64,000 bases of DNA, from the NCBI GenBank assembly GCA_032719365.1, contig CM064870.1, forward strand, positions 43,556,194 to 43,620,193, in the 5' to 3' direction. The DNA is from Prinsepia uniflora (taxonomy: Eukaryota > Streptophyta > Magnoliopsida > Rosales > Rosaceae). Under the pieces are notes generated by a model, which made no database searches, was not told the DNA's origin, and was given only the letters and a program-made list of their open reading frames with translations. The translations under genes and the position numbers were made by a program. Shown here one piece after another: positions 1 to 11,066 of this stretch (its first letter is position 1; every line of letters begins with the position of its first letter).

Positions 1-763
1 TAGAACTTGTTAACTTCCTACTTAGGGCATCGACGATCACATTAGCCTTCCTTGGATGATACTCGACAGTACAGTCATACTCTATGATCAATTCCGACCA
101 TCATCTCTATCTTAGATTTAAGCCTTTTCTGAGTGAACAAATATTGCAAACTCTGATGGTCTGTCGAAATCTTGCAGGTCTCTCCATACGGTTAATCCCA
201 AATCATGTGTGGGATAATTAAACTCATACGGTTTCAGTTGGCATAGGCAATCACCTTCCTATGCTGCATGAAAACACCTCTCCAAACCTTGTAAGGACGC
301 ATCGCCATACTTCTCAAATTCCCCACTGTCATTAGGAAGGGCCAACATCGAGCAGAAGTCACTTTCCTTTCAGTTTGTAAAAACTCTACTCACAGTTCTC
401 ATTCCAAACAAATCTGACTTCCTTCCTGGTCAATCAGACCTGACATCTATTCAACTTCCCATACAGCTAGTTCTCTCTTAGTGTATTCAGCACATCCCTC
501 AAGTGCTTCTCGTGCCCTTTCGCACTTTTGAATACACCAAAATATCATCAATAAACACTATCATAAAACAATCCAAATATGGCCCAAACACTTGATTCAT
601 TAGATCCATAAATGCAGCTGGCTCGTTTGTCAATCCAAACGGCGTCACTAGAACTCATAATGGCCATATCGAGTCCGAAATGTTATCTTTGGAGCATTTT
701 CCTCTTTTATTCACAACTAATAGTAACCATACTAAGGCCAATCTTTAAAAGGTGTTTGGTCCC

Positions 764-946
764 TTATAACTGGTCAAACAAATCATCAATTCGTGATTGG
801 GAATACTTGTTCTGCACTACCACATTATTGATCTGCCTGTAGTCTATACACAATCTCAGGCTACCATCATTTTTCCTCACAAATAACACTGGGGCTTCCC
901 CAGTGTGATACACTCGGTTGGATAAATCCCATATCCACCAAGTCAT
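764..946 (-). pseudogene. Reverse transcriptase N-terminal fragment of element M
   Basis: An open stretch of about 60 codons holds the RT palm start: PVLFVRKNDGSLRLCIDYRQ, then RIDDLFDQL. The same motifs occur at 58.32-58.44 kb in the better-preserved element. The frame breaks after DDLFDQL, and the rest of the RT continues below 764 in shifted frames to the catalytic FIDD near 550. It belongs to element M and is not an independent gene. Confidence 0.88.
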
Positions 947-1077
947 GTAACTGCATCTTTAGTTCTCGTAACTCTGCACGTGCCATGCAATATGGTGTTG
1001 GAGAGACAGGTCGTGTACCTGGGGTAAGCGCGATAATAGACTCAACCTCCTTGTGAAGTGATAATCCTGGCAGATCC

Positions 1078-1509
1078 TCAAGAGATATATATGGGAATTC
1101 TCACTATTATGTCCTCAGCCCTTTCTGAGGTATCTCGGACATCAATCACATGAGCCAAATAACCCTGGCTACTTATCCTCAACAATCTATCTTCCATGAG
1201 GGCCGATATAACTCCGGAGGGTAACACCCTCTGATCTCTCTGAAATATAACCTCTGGAAATCCTGGGCTCCGAAATATCACTCTCTTATCGGAACACTCG
1301 ATAGAGGCATGATGGGTCATCAACTAATCTATCCCAAGGATAACATCAAAATCATACAAGTCTAGAAGTATCAATTCAGCCACCAGGTTAATATCCCATA
1401 TCATCATTGGGTAACCTCGTATCACTTGGTTTACCACATAAATATCTCCAGTCAGTGTACTGACTCCCATATCACAACCAATTGTGGACATCTCTCTATC
1501 CGCCAACAA
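1078..1509 (-). pseudogene. Protease end and protease-RT linker of element M
   Basis: Two abutting open stretches (1324-1509 and 1078-1323) correspond to the C-terminal half of the aspartic protease (LDLYDFDVILGID) and the linker before RT (FRSPGFPEVIFQ, then SSQGYLAHVIDV). The matching parts of the 56.5-kb element read HDFDVILGVDWL, GPGLPEVIF and QGYLAYVVES. The catalytic Asp region upstream is not readable in one frame. Confidence 0.8.
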
Positions 1510-2428
1510 TGCATAACCTCGAGAAAAAAAAAGTGGGTGGCCTAGAATCTATCAAAATACATACATCATGACCTAAAACTAGTATGCATACATGTCACCA
1601 CTCCAGGGGCTACTCGGACGTTCTGTTGAGTAACTACAAACACTCAAGCATATGGTCCCAAAGTCCAACCACGTCCTCATGGTCCACCACAGGCCCTACC
1701 CATTCATCTCCTACTTGTCACAGAAGTTGAGGCGTTATTCGGATCCTACTCGACTGCACCCCGTACCACCACCACCTGGTCAGTGTGGACATTTTCTCAA
1801 GATGTGGCTAGGCTATCCACAGGAATAACAAATCACTGTACGGTCATCTCTGCTACTCTATCTCCCAATGGACCCAACTGACGTCTCACTGGACTAAGTT
1901 GTCTCCTGGGGTCTAAACCCAAATCTCCAAGTACCTCAGGTTTACACCAAAACCCTCATTCGCCAGGTGAAACCGTATTTCAACCTTATCGGCTCTTCCC
2001 GAGCCTTGATACATTATGATGACTAGTCTCGAGTCTAAATCTGATATTCGTAATCCATGCCACCATTGGCATACCTGGTCACCTGACACAACGTTGTTGG
2101 TGTACCATATCCTATCGAGAATTTCCCATTACATATTAAAACTCAAATGCTCGCTCCAATCAAGGAACTCAGTTAACAATTTCCTTCGAGTCTAACTCGC
2201 CCATTCATGCTACCTTTCTAGTCTCTTGGCTCATTCACTCTCGAGACCCACATAAGTCCTCATTTAACTGAGCGCTTATTCAACATTCTATCTCTGATCT
2301 AAGGTCAATTCCATCCCGAAATCTATCCAGGGATCTCATATATCCTCGCATACTCGTCTCATTACCAGGCCGTGCATAGGGATTACATTTTGGAGGCATG
2401 ACGTGGCAACATAAATCAGTTACCAAAT

Positions 2429-2440
2429 GCTTTGATACCA
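2429..2440 (-). promoter_or_regulatory. Primer binding site of element M
   Basis: On the minus strand the sequence is TGGTATCAAAGC, one base from the initiator-Met tRNA primer site TGGTATCAGAGC found at 29953 and 56453. It sits 3 bp from the LTR end and about 30 bp before the gag start. This fixes the left end of the 5' LTR. Confidence 0.85.
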
Positions 2441-2443
2441 ATT

Positions 2444-2581
2444 CGATAGGACCCATCTTGGAGAGACTTTGATAACCGTGCCTAGTCATGCTCCCGTCTG
2501 AAAAATCAACTGAAATTCTAAAACTACCTTCAGTACTTGCTAGACAAAGGATACCAACACTAACTCCCACTCATGCCTCCG
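2444..2581 (-). repeat. 5' LTR of element M, inner part
   Basis: This is the last 138 bp of the minus-strand LTR next to the primer site. Its end is decayed (TATCG for TGTCA). The LTR is interrupted at 2581 by the solo LTR at 2582-8556 and resumes at 8557. Both flanks of the interruption read as one LTR: ...CATGCCTCCG on the left and CCGCTCGATTAGCC... on the right align with the uninterrupted LTR near 49370-49400. Confidence 0.82.
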
Positions 2582-5000
2582 TGTAACGACCCGGACGTTC
2601 AAAAAAGGGAAATTTGGAAAATTTGAAGAAAATGATGATTTTGCCCCTAGGTAATGGGCGAACAGTTGACTTTTTGATCGGGTGGTCAAACAAACTTTGA
2701 CCGATGACTTGACGTAGTACGGGACGTCACGAGTTCATAGACAGGTGGCACGTCGGATTCCGACATCCGAGGAGAAAATTATGATGTTCAGAAGTTCAAG
2801 GGCATTTTCGTAATTAGGACGAAAAGGGGGAAAATGTTGACTTTTTGTTTGACTATTATTTTTCACATAATTCAAGGACCGTTGGGTAGATCTCGATGTC
2901 CTGAGTCCGTGGACAGGCGGCACGCTGAAAACGGACATCGGACAGGTGAGTTACGGGTCTAGAAGCGTGAAGGGCATTTTGGTCATTTGTCAAGTAAGGG
3001 CAAAATGGTAATTTGGCTGTTGCAATTTGAAACAGCCGTGAGTGGGTTCTGAAGGAATTCTTTAGAGATAGAGCACAGGTGTGCATTTGTTTATGAAACA
3101 ATTGGTTGGGCTGAGTGTTAATGGTTTGTTTATGCAATTGAGTGGAAGCATTGGCGTGCTATCTGCACTGGGAGGACAGTGCACGGCTGAATTTTGTAAC
3201 ATTGGTGCCTTTGCAATTCAAATACAGAGATAGAGGAGCAGGGCGTGATCGATCTTTCCAAGAGCGAATTGAGAGAAAGTGAGCACTGGAAAGGAGTTAA
3301 GGGATGGAGAGGAACAAAGAGAGGAATTAGAGAGGAAAACGGGGAGACTGAGTGGAGATTATACTCTGGAACCCGAAACTTATTTTTGGAAAAATTCAGA
3401 TTTGAATTTGAAATATAGGCCAGCCCAAGCCAATTTGAGGCTCAAATCAGTCTTCTGGAACCTTGATTAGTCGATCCAAATCAAAGGATGCAAGCTTCAA
3501 AGCTCCTGGAGCCATGGATGGACGCGGTGGATGGCCGGAAAATCGCGGTTGTGTTCGTGCAGTTGGAGGTGAGTTTTTGTGCAATTGGAGGTGAGTTTTT
3601 GTGAAATTGAATTCTAAATCATCCTTACCTTGAGGCTATGATGCTGTACGATCAATTAATTGAAGAATTCCATGGTTATTTGGTGAACTCAGACGAGGAA
3701 CTCGTTTTTGAAACATGGATTAAGTCGAGATGGTTTGAGGTAATGACGACTGCAATGGATGATACAGATCCCTAATTCATTTGGTTGCAAAGCTAATGGG
3801 ATGTTCAATTGTTCAAAATGGTGTCGAATTGATAGAATACTAGCCGGGTCAAGTCGCGGGTAACCGGGCCCATTTACCAGTCAATCGGGTGATGACGATG
3901 ACTGTAGTAGCACTGTAGCAGGCACGTGAGTTTCACGTGCAGCCACTCACGGCAGCGCGTGAGGGCGCCTGGGACCGATTCTCAAGGTGAGTTCAACACG
4001 ACTTTTTTCCTATACAATGTAAGGAACATTTTAGCATTGTTTTCGAATTAATCGGACACCGTTTCGATGTTGTTTCAAGGGTTCGAAAGTTTTTGTTGCA
4101 TTTTTAACTAACGTTTCATTCACAGAAAATTATGGGAAATTAGTATGCTGATATTTGAGTCCTTAGTGACACTAAAGAATGATTTCGGACAGGATTTGAG
4201 ATTTCTGGAAAATGCCGAAAATTACAGATATGCGTACAGCACGAAAACGAGCATTATGGACGGTGTGTGAGTGGACTTTGCTTTCAAAATTTAATGCATG
4301 CATACATGTTTCTATGATTTCTATGATTTCTATGATTATGATTATGACTTGTGATAATTACGATTTTCGTATTTATACGTATTTTGGTATGAAATACGTA
4401 ACTGCACGTATTTCGAGACTATGGTTTCTCTTATACTATAATGATGGTTTGATGAACGATTTTACATGATTTGTGAGTATGATGTTTTAAGGATATTTTG
4501 ATTATGATTGTGAGTATGACCTACAGTTTTGACTCGTATTTCGAGATTATTACGGTTTTGCGTGTTTTACGAGATTTCAAGTATATTGTGTTTTGATCAT
4601 GGTTTTGATGCCTTGACTTTGGAATTTGAAATGTGATTTGATTTGACTTTGGGATTGGAAAATGATTTCAAAGATTTAAAACGGATTTTGGAAAAGGTGA
4701 TTTTGGGCTTGATGCCCAGGGCATAAAAGTAATTTTGATGAACGAGATTCGGATTTTGGAAACGTGGAAATGGATTTCTGGTTTGGGTTCAGAATGGCGA
4801 TTCTGGATGCCGGCTTACGGAATCATTATTGCGAATTCGGTTTCGGGAATGGATGACGGATATGATTTGATATTTGAATGTGAAATTCGGACATGAGTCA
4901 TATTATGACAAAATGTGGTTTCGAATTGATTTGGAATTTGGATCATGATGGATCCGAACTTATTATGAATTGCATATGTTTTGGGTTTAAAGACCCGGGG

Positions 5001-5005
5001 CTATC
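5001..5005. repeat. Target site duplication CTATC (left copy)
   Basis: CTATC immediately before the nested LTR; the same 5-mer follows it at 7785-7789. The perfect pair marks a clean insertion of 5006-7784 into LTR C1. Confidence 0.9.
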
Positions 5006-5510
5006 TGACAGGACCCGCCCCGATCCTCTCTGGGACCACATGGGGACGTGCCCTGCTCCCGTCTGACACCCAAAATAATGTTCCAGTTTTAACCTTAAAC
5101 GTTCAAATGCATAAAAACCCAATTAAAGTTTTACATCAAATCCGAAATAACAGGTGTCAGACAAGAGATGAAATCCAAACTACAAGTTGCGAGCACGACT
5201 CTAACATAAACCTGCAGGTACACCGCCCAACAGGGGTTCAGGTACGCAGAAGTGGATCTATGCCTCAGCTTCAGGTTCCTCCTCTACCTCATTAGCACGA
5301 CCTGGAGGGGTTACCAAAACATTAAGGATGAGTGGACCGAAACTCAAGTTTATAAAATCATTTGATAAGTAAAACATATAATTTACCCCTCCGTTTTCCA
5401 AACATGCATGCAACCGAATTTAAAACCATAAATCATATAATATAAACCATAAGGCATATAATAAAACCATAAACATAATTTTAGCCACTGCACTATACAC
5501 TCCAGTCCCG

Positions 5511-5697
5511 ACATCCCTGATGTCTGACGTCCCTGACGTCCAATAAGGTCACAATCACAAGGCTATGCGTGCCACTCGGGTCTCAATTCCGAGTTCCATC
5601 CCCGAACCATGTTCGGTTACAGCATCCCCGATGCTTAGCGTCATAGACGCTGGACGTTCTAGACGTCCGTGACCACTCCGGGGTACCTCATCCGGAG
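5511..5697. repeat. Array of eight short hairpins in LTR B1
   Basis: Consecutive inverted repeats: ACATC-CCT-GATGT (5511), GACGTC-CCT-GACGTC (5526), ACTCGG...CCGAGT (5574-5594), CCGAAC-CAT-GTTCGG (5602), AGCATC-CCC-GATGCT (5621), AGCGTC-ATA-GACGCT (5637), GGACGT-TCTAG-ACGTCC (5652) and CTCCGG...CCGGAG (5676-5697). Stems are 5-6 bp and perfect; five loops are 3 nt. Stem sequences differ from one another, so this is not one repeat copied eight times. Function unknown. Confidence 0.88.
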
Positions 5698-6297
5698 GAG
5701 ACAGTATCATATGGAAGGATCTATACAGTGCAGTACCAAATACATTTTATTGATATCCACATGCAAAACATATATATATATATATACATAGGTAAAATCT
5801 GAACCGATCGTTACGTTTCATCAGACGGGTCTCATGCCCAAATACCGTGAAACATGCCATAACCGAAATTTCAATATTATCAAAACCATATCTTGATTCC
5901 AGCATGTGAACATATAAGTAAATCAGAAAACATTTAAGCATGCAAAGGTTTAATGAAATCGGGCCCACTCACAGTACAATCCTGCTGAAAACCGAACGTA
6001 TACCCTCGTTCTGGTACAATTGTACAATCCCTGTCATATCCAAAGTATACGTAAAGGTCAATACAAACCCCTAATATTTAACCATGAAACCCTAGACCGA
6101 AACCGGCCCGGCAAAGTCGCCCGAACGCGCTTCCTGAGGCAATAAACCTCATTTTGACCAACTTAATGATCTCCGATCGACCCGAAACCACCGCCATTGG
6201 ATCCGGATCATCGAAACCTAAAGAATGGTGGTGGTCCCACCAAAAATACTGTTCACACGAGCCCCCACGCGCCGGTCAACGCAGGAACAGTCCCTAC

Positions 6298-6610
6298 TGA
6301 CGTCATCGCTGATGTCAGCATGACGTCATGCTGACGTCATCTGACAGCTGTCAGGTCTGACATGTCAGACTCTGACAGGTGCCACGTGTCAACACCCGAT
6401 TGGTCCACCTCACTGATCTGTCAGGTCACGTGTCAGATCTGACATGTGCCACGTGTCAGCACGACACTGGTCCACGTCACTAACATGTCAGTGACACGTG
6501 GCAGTCTCTGATTGGGCCACGTCACTGACATGTCAGTGCTGACTGTGCACTGACATGTGCTCACGATTGGTCCACGTCACCTGACAGGTCTAACAGGGTG
6601 CCACGTCATC
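6298..6610. promoter_or_regulatory. TGACGTCA / CACGTG cluster in LTR B1
   Basis: Three TGACGTCA palindromes (6298, 6321, 6332), four CACGTG boxes (6383, 6427, 6450, 6495), several CCACGTCA and many TGTCA/TGACA words lie in about 310 bp. TGACGTCA and CACGTG are known binding cores of plant bZIP factors (CACGTG also of bHLH factors). A role in LTR transcription is inferred. Confidence 0.6.
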
Positions 6611-7298
6611 ACCTCTGTCCTCAGACGGGTCGACCCGCATCTCTGCAACTCGGGTCGATCAGACCCGCGATCATGACCCGGTCACCATTTCTTCAATTCT
6701 CAACCATTTCAGTCCTAGTTTGTTCCTAGATGCTGGTCTCAATCCCAGAAAGGGTTCTAGCTAATTAAAATCGACAAACACAGACAGGATCGAAGGCTTA
6801 CCTCGATGAACAGACCCGATTCTCCCGTCGTCGTTTGTACTCCGTTCAGGCTATCTCCAGTCACGAACTCGAGCCCAAAAGGTTCCTAATAGTCCCTAGG
6901 ATTGATTAGGGTAAATAGCAACCAAAGTTACACGTTGGAAATCAAATTTCAAGTTTTGAGTTTTTAAAACCGTTTCGGGTTTTTAGGATTTCCTTACCTC
7001 GCCGCCGTCCACCGCCGCTCACTGCCGTGCCTCAGTCCTCCCCCGTGAGTCCAGCAATCACACAGATACAGAGAATGGGCGTAGTGCGTATGTGTTGGAT
7101 TAATGGACAGTATGTGAGGGTGTCGAGTGAGAAAATATATAGAAATGGAGGGAAAGGGATGGACGGTCCAGATTAGATCTCAGGGATGGGATCAAGGGTT
7201 GAGATTAGATCTGGAGGTTTTCAGATCAAAGGCTGAGATTGAAAGGTAGATTAAATCCTAAATAAATGCTTAGTGGAGCTTGATCCAATCTAACCAAT

Positions 7299-7324
7299 GG
7301 GTGAGTGACACTTGTCACTCATCC
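7299..7324. repeat. TGTCAC palindrome of LTR B1
   Basis: GGGTGAGTGACA and TGTCACTCATCC are separated by CT, giving a 12-bp stem with one G-T pair. Equivalents lie at 27690-27721, 54656-54681 and 62979-63002. Confidence 0.75.
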
Positions 7325-7784
7325 AGGTGTCCTCAAATCAGAATATCAGAATAAAATATTCGACACGAAAACCGAGACGCGAACCTCCCGATTTCACGTT
7401 TCTGACCATAACTTCCTCGTACGAAGTCCGATTTCGGCGTGCCGCCTGTCTACGGACTCAGGACATCGAGACCTACCTAACGGTCCTTGAGTCATGTGAA
7501 AATTAGTTTCCAAATGAAAAGTCAACATTTTCTCCCTAAGTCCAAATTACGGTAATGCCCCTGAACTTCCGATAGTCATAACTTTTTCCCTGATCGTCCG
7601 AATTGGACGTGCCACCTGTCTATGAACTCGTGACGTCCCGAACCACGTCACAGTCACTGGTCAAAGTCCATTTGACCCACCAATCAAAAAGTCAACAATT
7701 TGGCCATACCATTCTCAAGGGTAAAAACGTCAATTCATATATTAAATTACAATATTAAAATCCTCGAATTTCCGGGGTGTTACA

Positions 7785-7789
7785 CTATC
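7785..7789. repeat. Target site duplication CTATC (right copy)
   Basis: Matches 5001-5005 exactly and closes the insertion of LTR B1. Confidence 0.9.
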
Positions 7790-7794
7790 GCTGG

Positions 7795-8015
7795 ATAATG
7801 TTTTGAGTTTAAAGACTCGGATAATTGATGATGGGGGAGGGCCCTTGATGAGTTTAAAGACTCGGTTACTGTTTTGAGTTTAAAGACTCGGTATGATACC
7901 CCCCCCCCCCCCCCCCCCCCGAGGCCTATTGATTGTGTTCTGAGTTTAAAGACTCGTTGATATCCTGGGAAGGCCTGATTATGCGCATGATTTTGAGTTT
8001 AAAGACTCGGGCGCA
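7795..8015 (+). repeat. GAGTTTAAAGACTC box array in LTR C1
   Basis: Five copies of GAGTTTAAAGACTC (about 7806, 7850, 7876, 7942 and 7995) with unrelated spacers of 10-60 bp. A sixth, GGGTTTAAAGACCC, lies at about 4983 just before the nested LTR, so the array was split by that insertion. Each box is a small inverted repeat (GAGT...ACTC or GGGT...ACCC). A run of 22 C lies at 7899-7920 within the array. Confidence 0.85.
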
Positions 8016-8556
8016 CTTGAGATCCAGTAGATTGATTGACTTCTAAATTATTGTTGATTTCTGATGTTTTCGGATGTGTTGGGCAGTGGCCCGGTTTATA
8101 TGGTTGATGGATTTTGGATTATGTTGTGTACTTGGATTTGATTTATGATTTTGGGCTGAGGCCCCGTGTTTATGATTGGGGGCTAAGACCCGAAGGTTAA
8201 GAAAAGGAAAATGATTTTGATTTTCATACACGATTTTTGTATATTGAAAATGAAATGGATTGCAAAATGATTTTCGAATGCATGCATTGGTTTTACGTGG
8301 AGGGTAGAAACGTCTTTTGTAACTGTTTTATAAACTGATTCATTTTTGTCCACTCACACCTTTTGTGTTTTATTGACCCTCCAGGTCGTGGGACGTTGAT
8401 CGAGGCTGATCGAGAGGTGGAGGCATGAGTAAGTACGTGTGTGGCCATCCCTGGTTTGGCAAGTACTGAGGGTAAATTTGGAACTTCAGTCATCTTGCCA
8501 GATGGGAGCAGGACCAAGCACGATTATCAATGCCCCTTTCGGGGGCGGTCCTGTCA

Positions 8557-11066
8557 TTCCGCCGCTCGATTAGCCCCGATCTTTGTGCCACGACCTGGAG
8601 GGTCAATAAAACATCAAAGGTGTGAGTGGATAAAAATAAACATTTTGAAAATACAATTTAAGAAACATCATAGTTTTGCCCTCCAGTTTCGTAAACATGC
8701 TTGCATATCATAAAACATGAGTAATAATATGAATCAAATCAAGTATAAACCGTGGACCAGTGAAATCAAACATGTTTCTAAGTTCCCATGGCCCACGTTT
8801 TTTCAAAACTCATGTTCACCAATCAAATCACGATATAAAATATTTGGACATAAATATCAATAAATCACGAATATAACCAATCCACCTTATCCAATATCCA
8901 ACAAATCACCTCACTAGTCACGATATCAGCGCTATGCATGCAACTCAGGATTACACATCCGAGTATACACAGCTCGGCGCTCAGGATTACACATCCGAGT
9001 ATAAACAGGATCGGAGCCCTTGGCTTTAAGTCTAGGTGTTCTAACTCATGCTCGGAGCCCCTGGCTTGATGTCTGAGCGATGGAATCTACAGGTTCGAAA
9101 CCCTTGGCTTGACGTCTGCAAAATGTCCATCTTCGATACTCTTGCATGAACTATCGTCGTGACCTCTGCAGGATCTACGATGTCTGAAGGCTACAATCAT
9201 ATCATAGAGGATGATCGTGTGGAAAAATTTTTACAAATCTCAAATCATCTCAAAATATCTCAATGAAGCCCACGCCCGAAATATAGTTTCATCAAATTAG
9301 TTTCCAAAAAACCATCATAAAAACAGTGTCCAAAATTCATTTCATAAATCCAGCTTTAACCAAATCAATCATACCAAATCGGTATTCAAATCACAATCTT
9401 TGTTTCAAATTCACATGGACTCGCACCTAAGTCAAAAGTATTTCCAACAGGGTCTCAAGTCCAAAACACTATTTTTTCCACAAAAATCCGTAAAGGTACG
9501 TTTAGAAACCGATAAATCATTCCATAAAATCATCAAGCAATGATATCAAATCATCGTTCAAATCATTTCAACTAAAATCATACGCTAAAGCATTTAAAAT
9601 ATTTATGCATGCATCATAGTTATAAAACAAAAGTCCACTCACACACCATCCAAGCTGCTCAATTCGGAGCTGTACGTTTTTCTGTAATTTATGGGAATCA
9701 CCAATCCTGTCAACAATCATTATCGAGGGTCACTAACACCCCAAATAATCTCACATTAAAATCCCCAATTTTTTCCAGGATTTAAATATGTATTAAAAAG
9801 GTATATATACACTTTGGATACACAAAACTATATCGAAATGGTATCCGATCGACTCGAAACCTGTGCCAAAATATTCGTTACATCAAAATCATTAAAATTC
9901 ATATTGATTGTGCCTCAGGAAACGTGCTCACATGCCCTCACGCGCCATCGCAAGCGGTTGCACGTGAAGCCCACGCGCATGCACTGTTCATCGTCCATGC
10001 AACCCGCTTCTCTGAAAAACGGGTCATTTGACCCGCATGATCGATCCAGCTGGATTTCAATCAATTTTGCATCCATTTCAACGTTCCAAATGTCCGTGAA
10101 CATCTAATCAATCCTAATTTAAGATCCATGACCTTAATTTCACAAATCCTTACCTCAAAATGGTCCAACACGAGCTCGAGAATTCGAAGGCATCGCAGGT
10201 ACAGTTCATCACTCAATCAATTCAATTTCGATTTTTCTCTTCATTCTAATCCTCCAGGAACCATATTAAGATCATTCTAAACATGAATTCAAAGTCAATT
10301 TCATTCGTTCTCACCTTCAATTACTCGAATTATAATTTGAAATTCAAAGAAGTCGCCATCTCTGTTATGGGCCAAAACCTCATCGATTCCTTTCGTTTTT
10401 TTGCTGGTTTGATTCGTTTGGATCCCAGAAAACTAATACTAACCTGAGTTTCGATAATCCAACACCAAAACTCGACATTCGAATCCAAGCTTGTCTTTCA
10501 AATTGTGTGGGTTTTCGGATTTCTGGGTTCTTTGCCTCTCTTTTTCCTTCCTTTTTATTTTCTGTTTTTCTTTCTTAATTGCCCTCAAATTCTCTGTTCT
10601 CTGTTGTTTTCTCTCAAGGGTTTATGTGGAAGATCAAACCAATGTGGTTTGGTTTTTGTTCATTGTTCTATGTTTCCCCAGGATTCAAACAATAAAGCCA
10701 TTACACAGCACCCACAACATCCATGTGGTGCTAGCAACCCAAAAATTAAGGTGACAGACGTCACAATTCTACAATACACGCTGACTCACCCAAAATCAGT
10801 AAAAAGGCCATTTTACTCTTCTTGGCATAAATTACCAAAATACCCCTAGCCTTCCTAGACCCGTAACTTCCTCATATGATCTCCAACTTCGACGTACCGC
10901 CTGTCTACAGACTCAACATTTCGAGACCTACACAACGGTCTTCACGGAAAGTCCAAATAGCATCCTGATCGAAAAGTCAACTTTTGACCACTTAAATTAA
11001 GGGCAAAATCGTCATTTCCTTCTAAAATTTCCAAAATTTCCTTTTTCGAATTTCCGGGTCTTCACA
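8557..11066 (-). repeat. 5' LTR of element M, outer part
   Basis: Continuation of the minus-strand LTR begun at 2444; together about 2.65 kb. It ends on the plus strand with TTTCCGGGTCTTCACA, a decayed form of CGGGTCGTTACA. Landmarks shared with the other LTRs: ACGACCTGGAGGGTCAATAAAA (8590-8611, in part), arms GTGTGAGTGGA (8620-8630) and TCCACTCACAC (9634-9644), ATGCATGCAT (about 9605), repeated hairpins at 8944-9066 and U3 modules (about 10840-11060). The apparent ORFs here follow no coding pattern. Confidence 0.82.
8944..9130. repeat. Short inverted-repeat units in the M LTR
   Basis: Two near-identical CTCAGGAT...ATCCGAG units (8944 and about 8979), then AGCC-CTT-GGCT (9015-9025) and AGCC-CCT-GGCT (9056-9066), and a decayed third copy near 9100. 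The layout parallels the hairpin blocks of the other LTRs, with different stem sequences. Confidence 0.65.

Larger units (their letters stand above)
1..2428 (-). pseudogene. Decayed Tekay-like Ty3/gypsy gag-pol (element M)
   Basis: Read on the minus strand from 2402 down to the window edge, this is the gag-protease-RT-RNase H order of a Ty3/gypsy polyprotein, which copies element RNA into DNA. The gag start (MPPKCNPYARPG, about 2402) lies just after the primer site. The end of the protease region reads YDFDVILGID (about 1325-1350). The RT has VLFVRKNDGSLRLCIDYRQ (about 830-890) and the catalytic FIDDILVYS (about 520-560). RNase H pieces YGDASLQGL and EYHPRKANV follow, and the window edge cuts the element before integrase. 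Frameshifts and stops are frequent, so it is not coding today. Family assignment is firm; the Tekay/Del lineage is inferred from the long LTRs and from similarity to the element at 56.5 kb. Confidence 0.88.
5006..7784 (-). repeat. Solo LTR B1
   Basis: Minus-strand LTR of 2779 bp. On the plus strand it starts TGACAGGACCCGCCCC and ends CCGGGGTGTTACA, with perfect CTATC duplications on both sides and no internal domain. It is closely similar to the LTR at 60488-63462. In plus order it holds the inverted block with short hairpins (5511-5697), a TGACGTCA/CACGTG cluster (6298-6610), a palindrome (7299-7324) and the two U3 modules (about 7360-7720). A TATA-like TATATATTTTC lies on the minus strand near 7131-7143. 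Confidence 0.92.
2582..8556 (+). repeat. Solo LTR C1, with a nested LTR inside
   Basis: It starts TGTAACGACCCGG and ends GGGCGGTCCTGTCA. Flanking 5-mers are CTCCG (2577-2581) and TTCCG (8557-8561), a target duplication with one mismatch. Removing the nested LTR and one CTATC leaves about 3.2 kb. There is no internal domain, so it is a solo LTR made by LTR-LTR recombination. Inside are two U3 modules (2650-3010), arms GTGTGAGTGGAC (4265-4276) and GTCCACTCACAC (8348-8359), repeated GAGTTTAAAGACTC boxes (7795-8015) and the tail motif CAGATGGGAGCAGG. It is the same family as 49242-52825, which lies on the other strand. Confidence 0.88.

Noticed and set aside
7795..8015. GAGTTTAAAGACTC boxes as a CRISPR-like array
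   Set aside because: Boxes are 14 bp with irregular 10-60 bp spacers, lie inside a plant LTR, and no cas-like gene is present.
10491..10849. Overlapping ORFs of 87 and 114 codons with hydrophobic starts
   Set aside because: They lie within the M LTR in a T-rich tract and lack any coding pattern.
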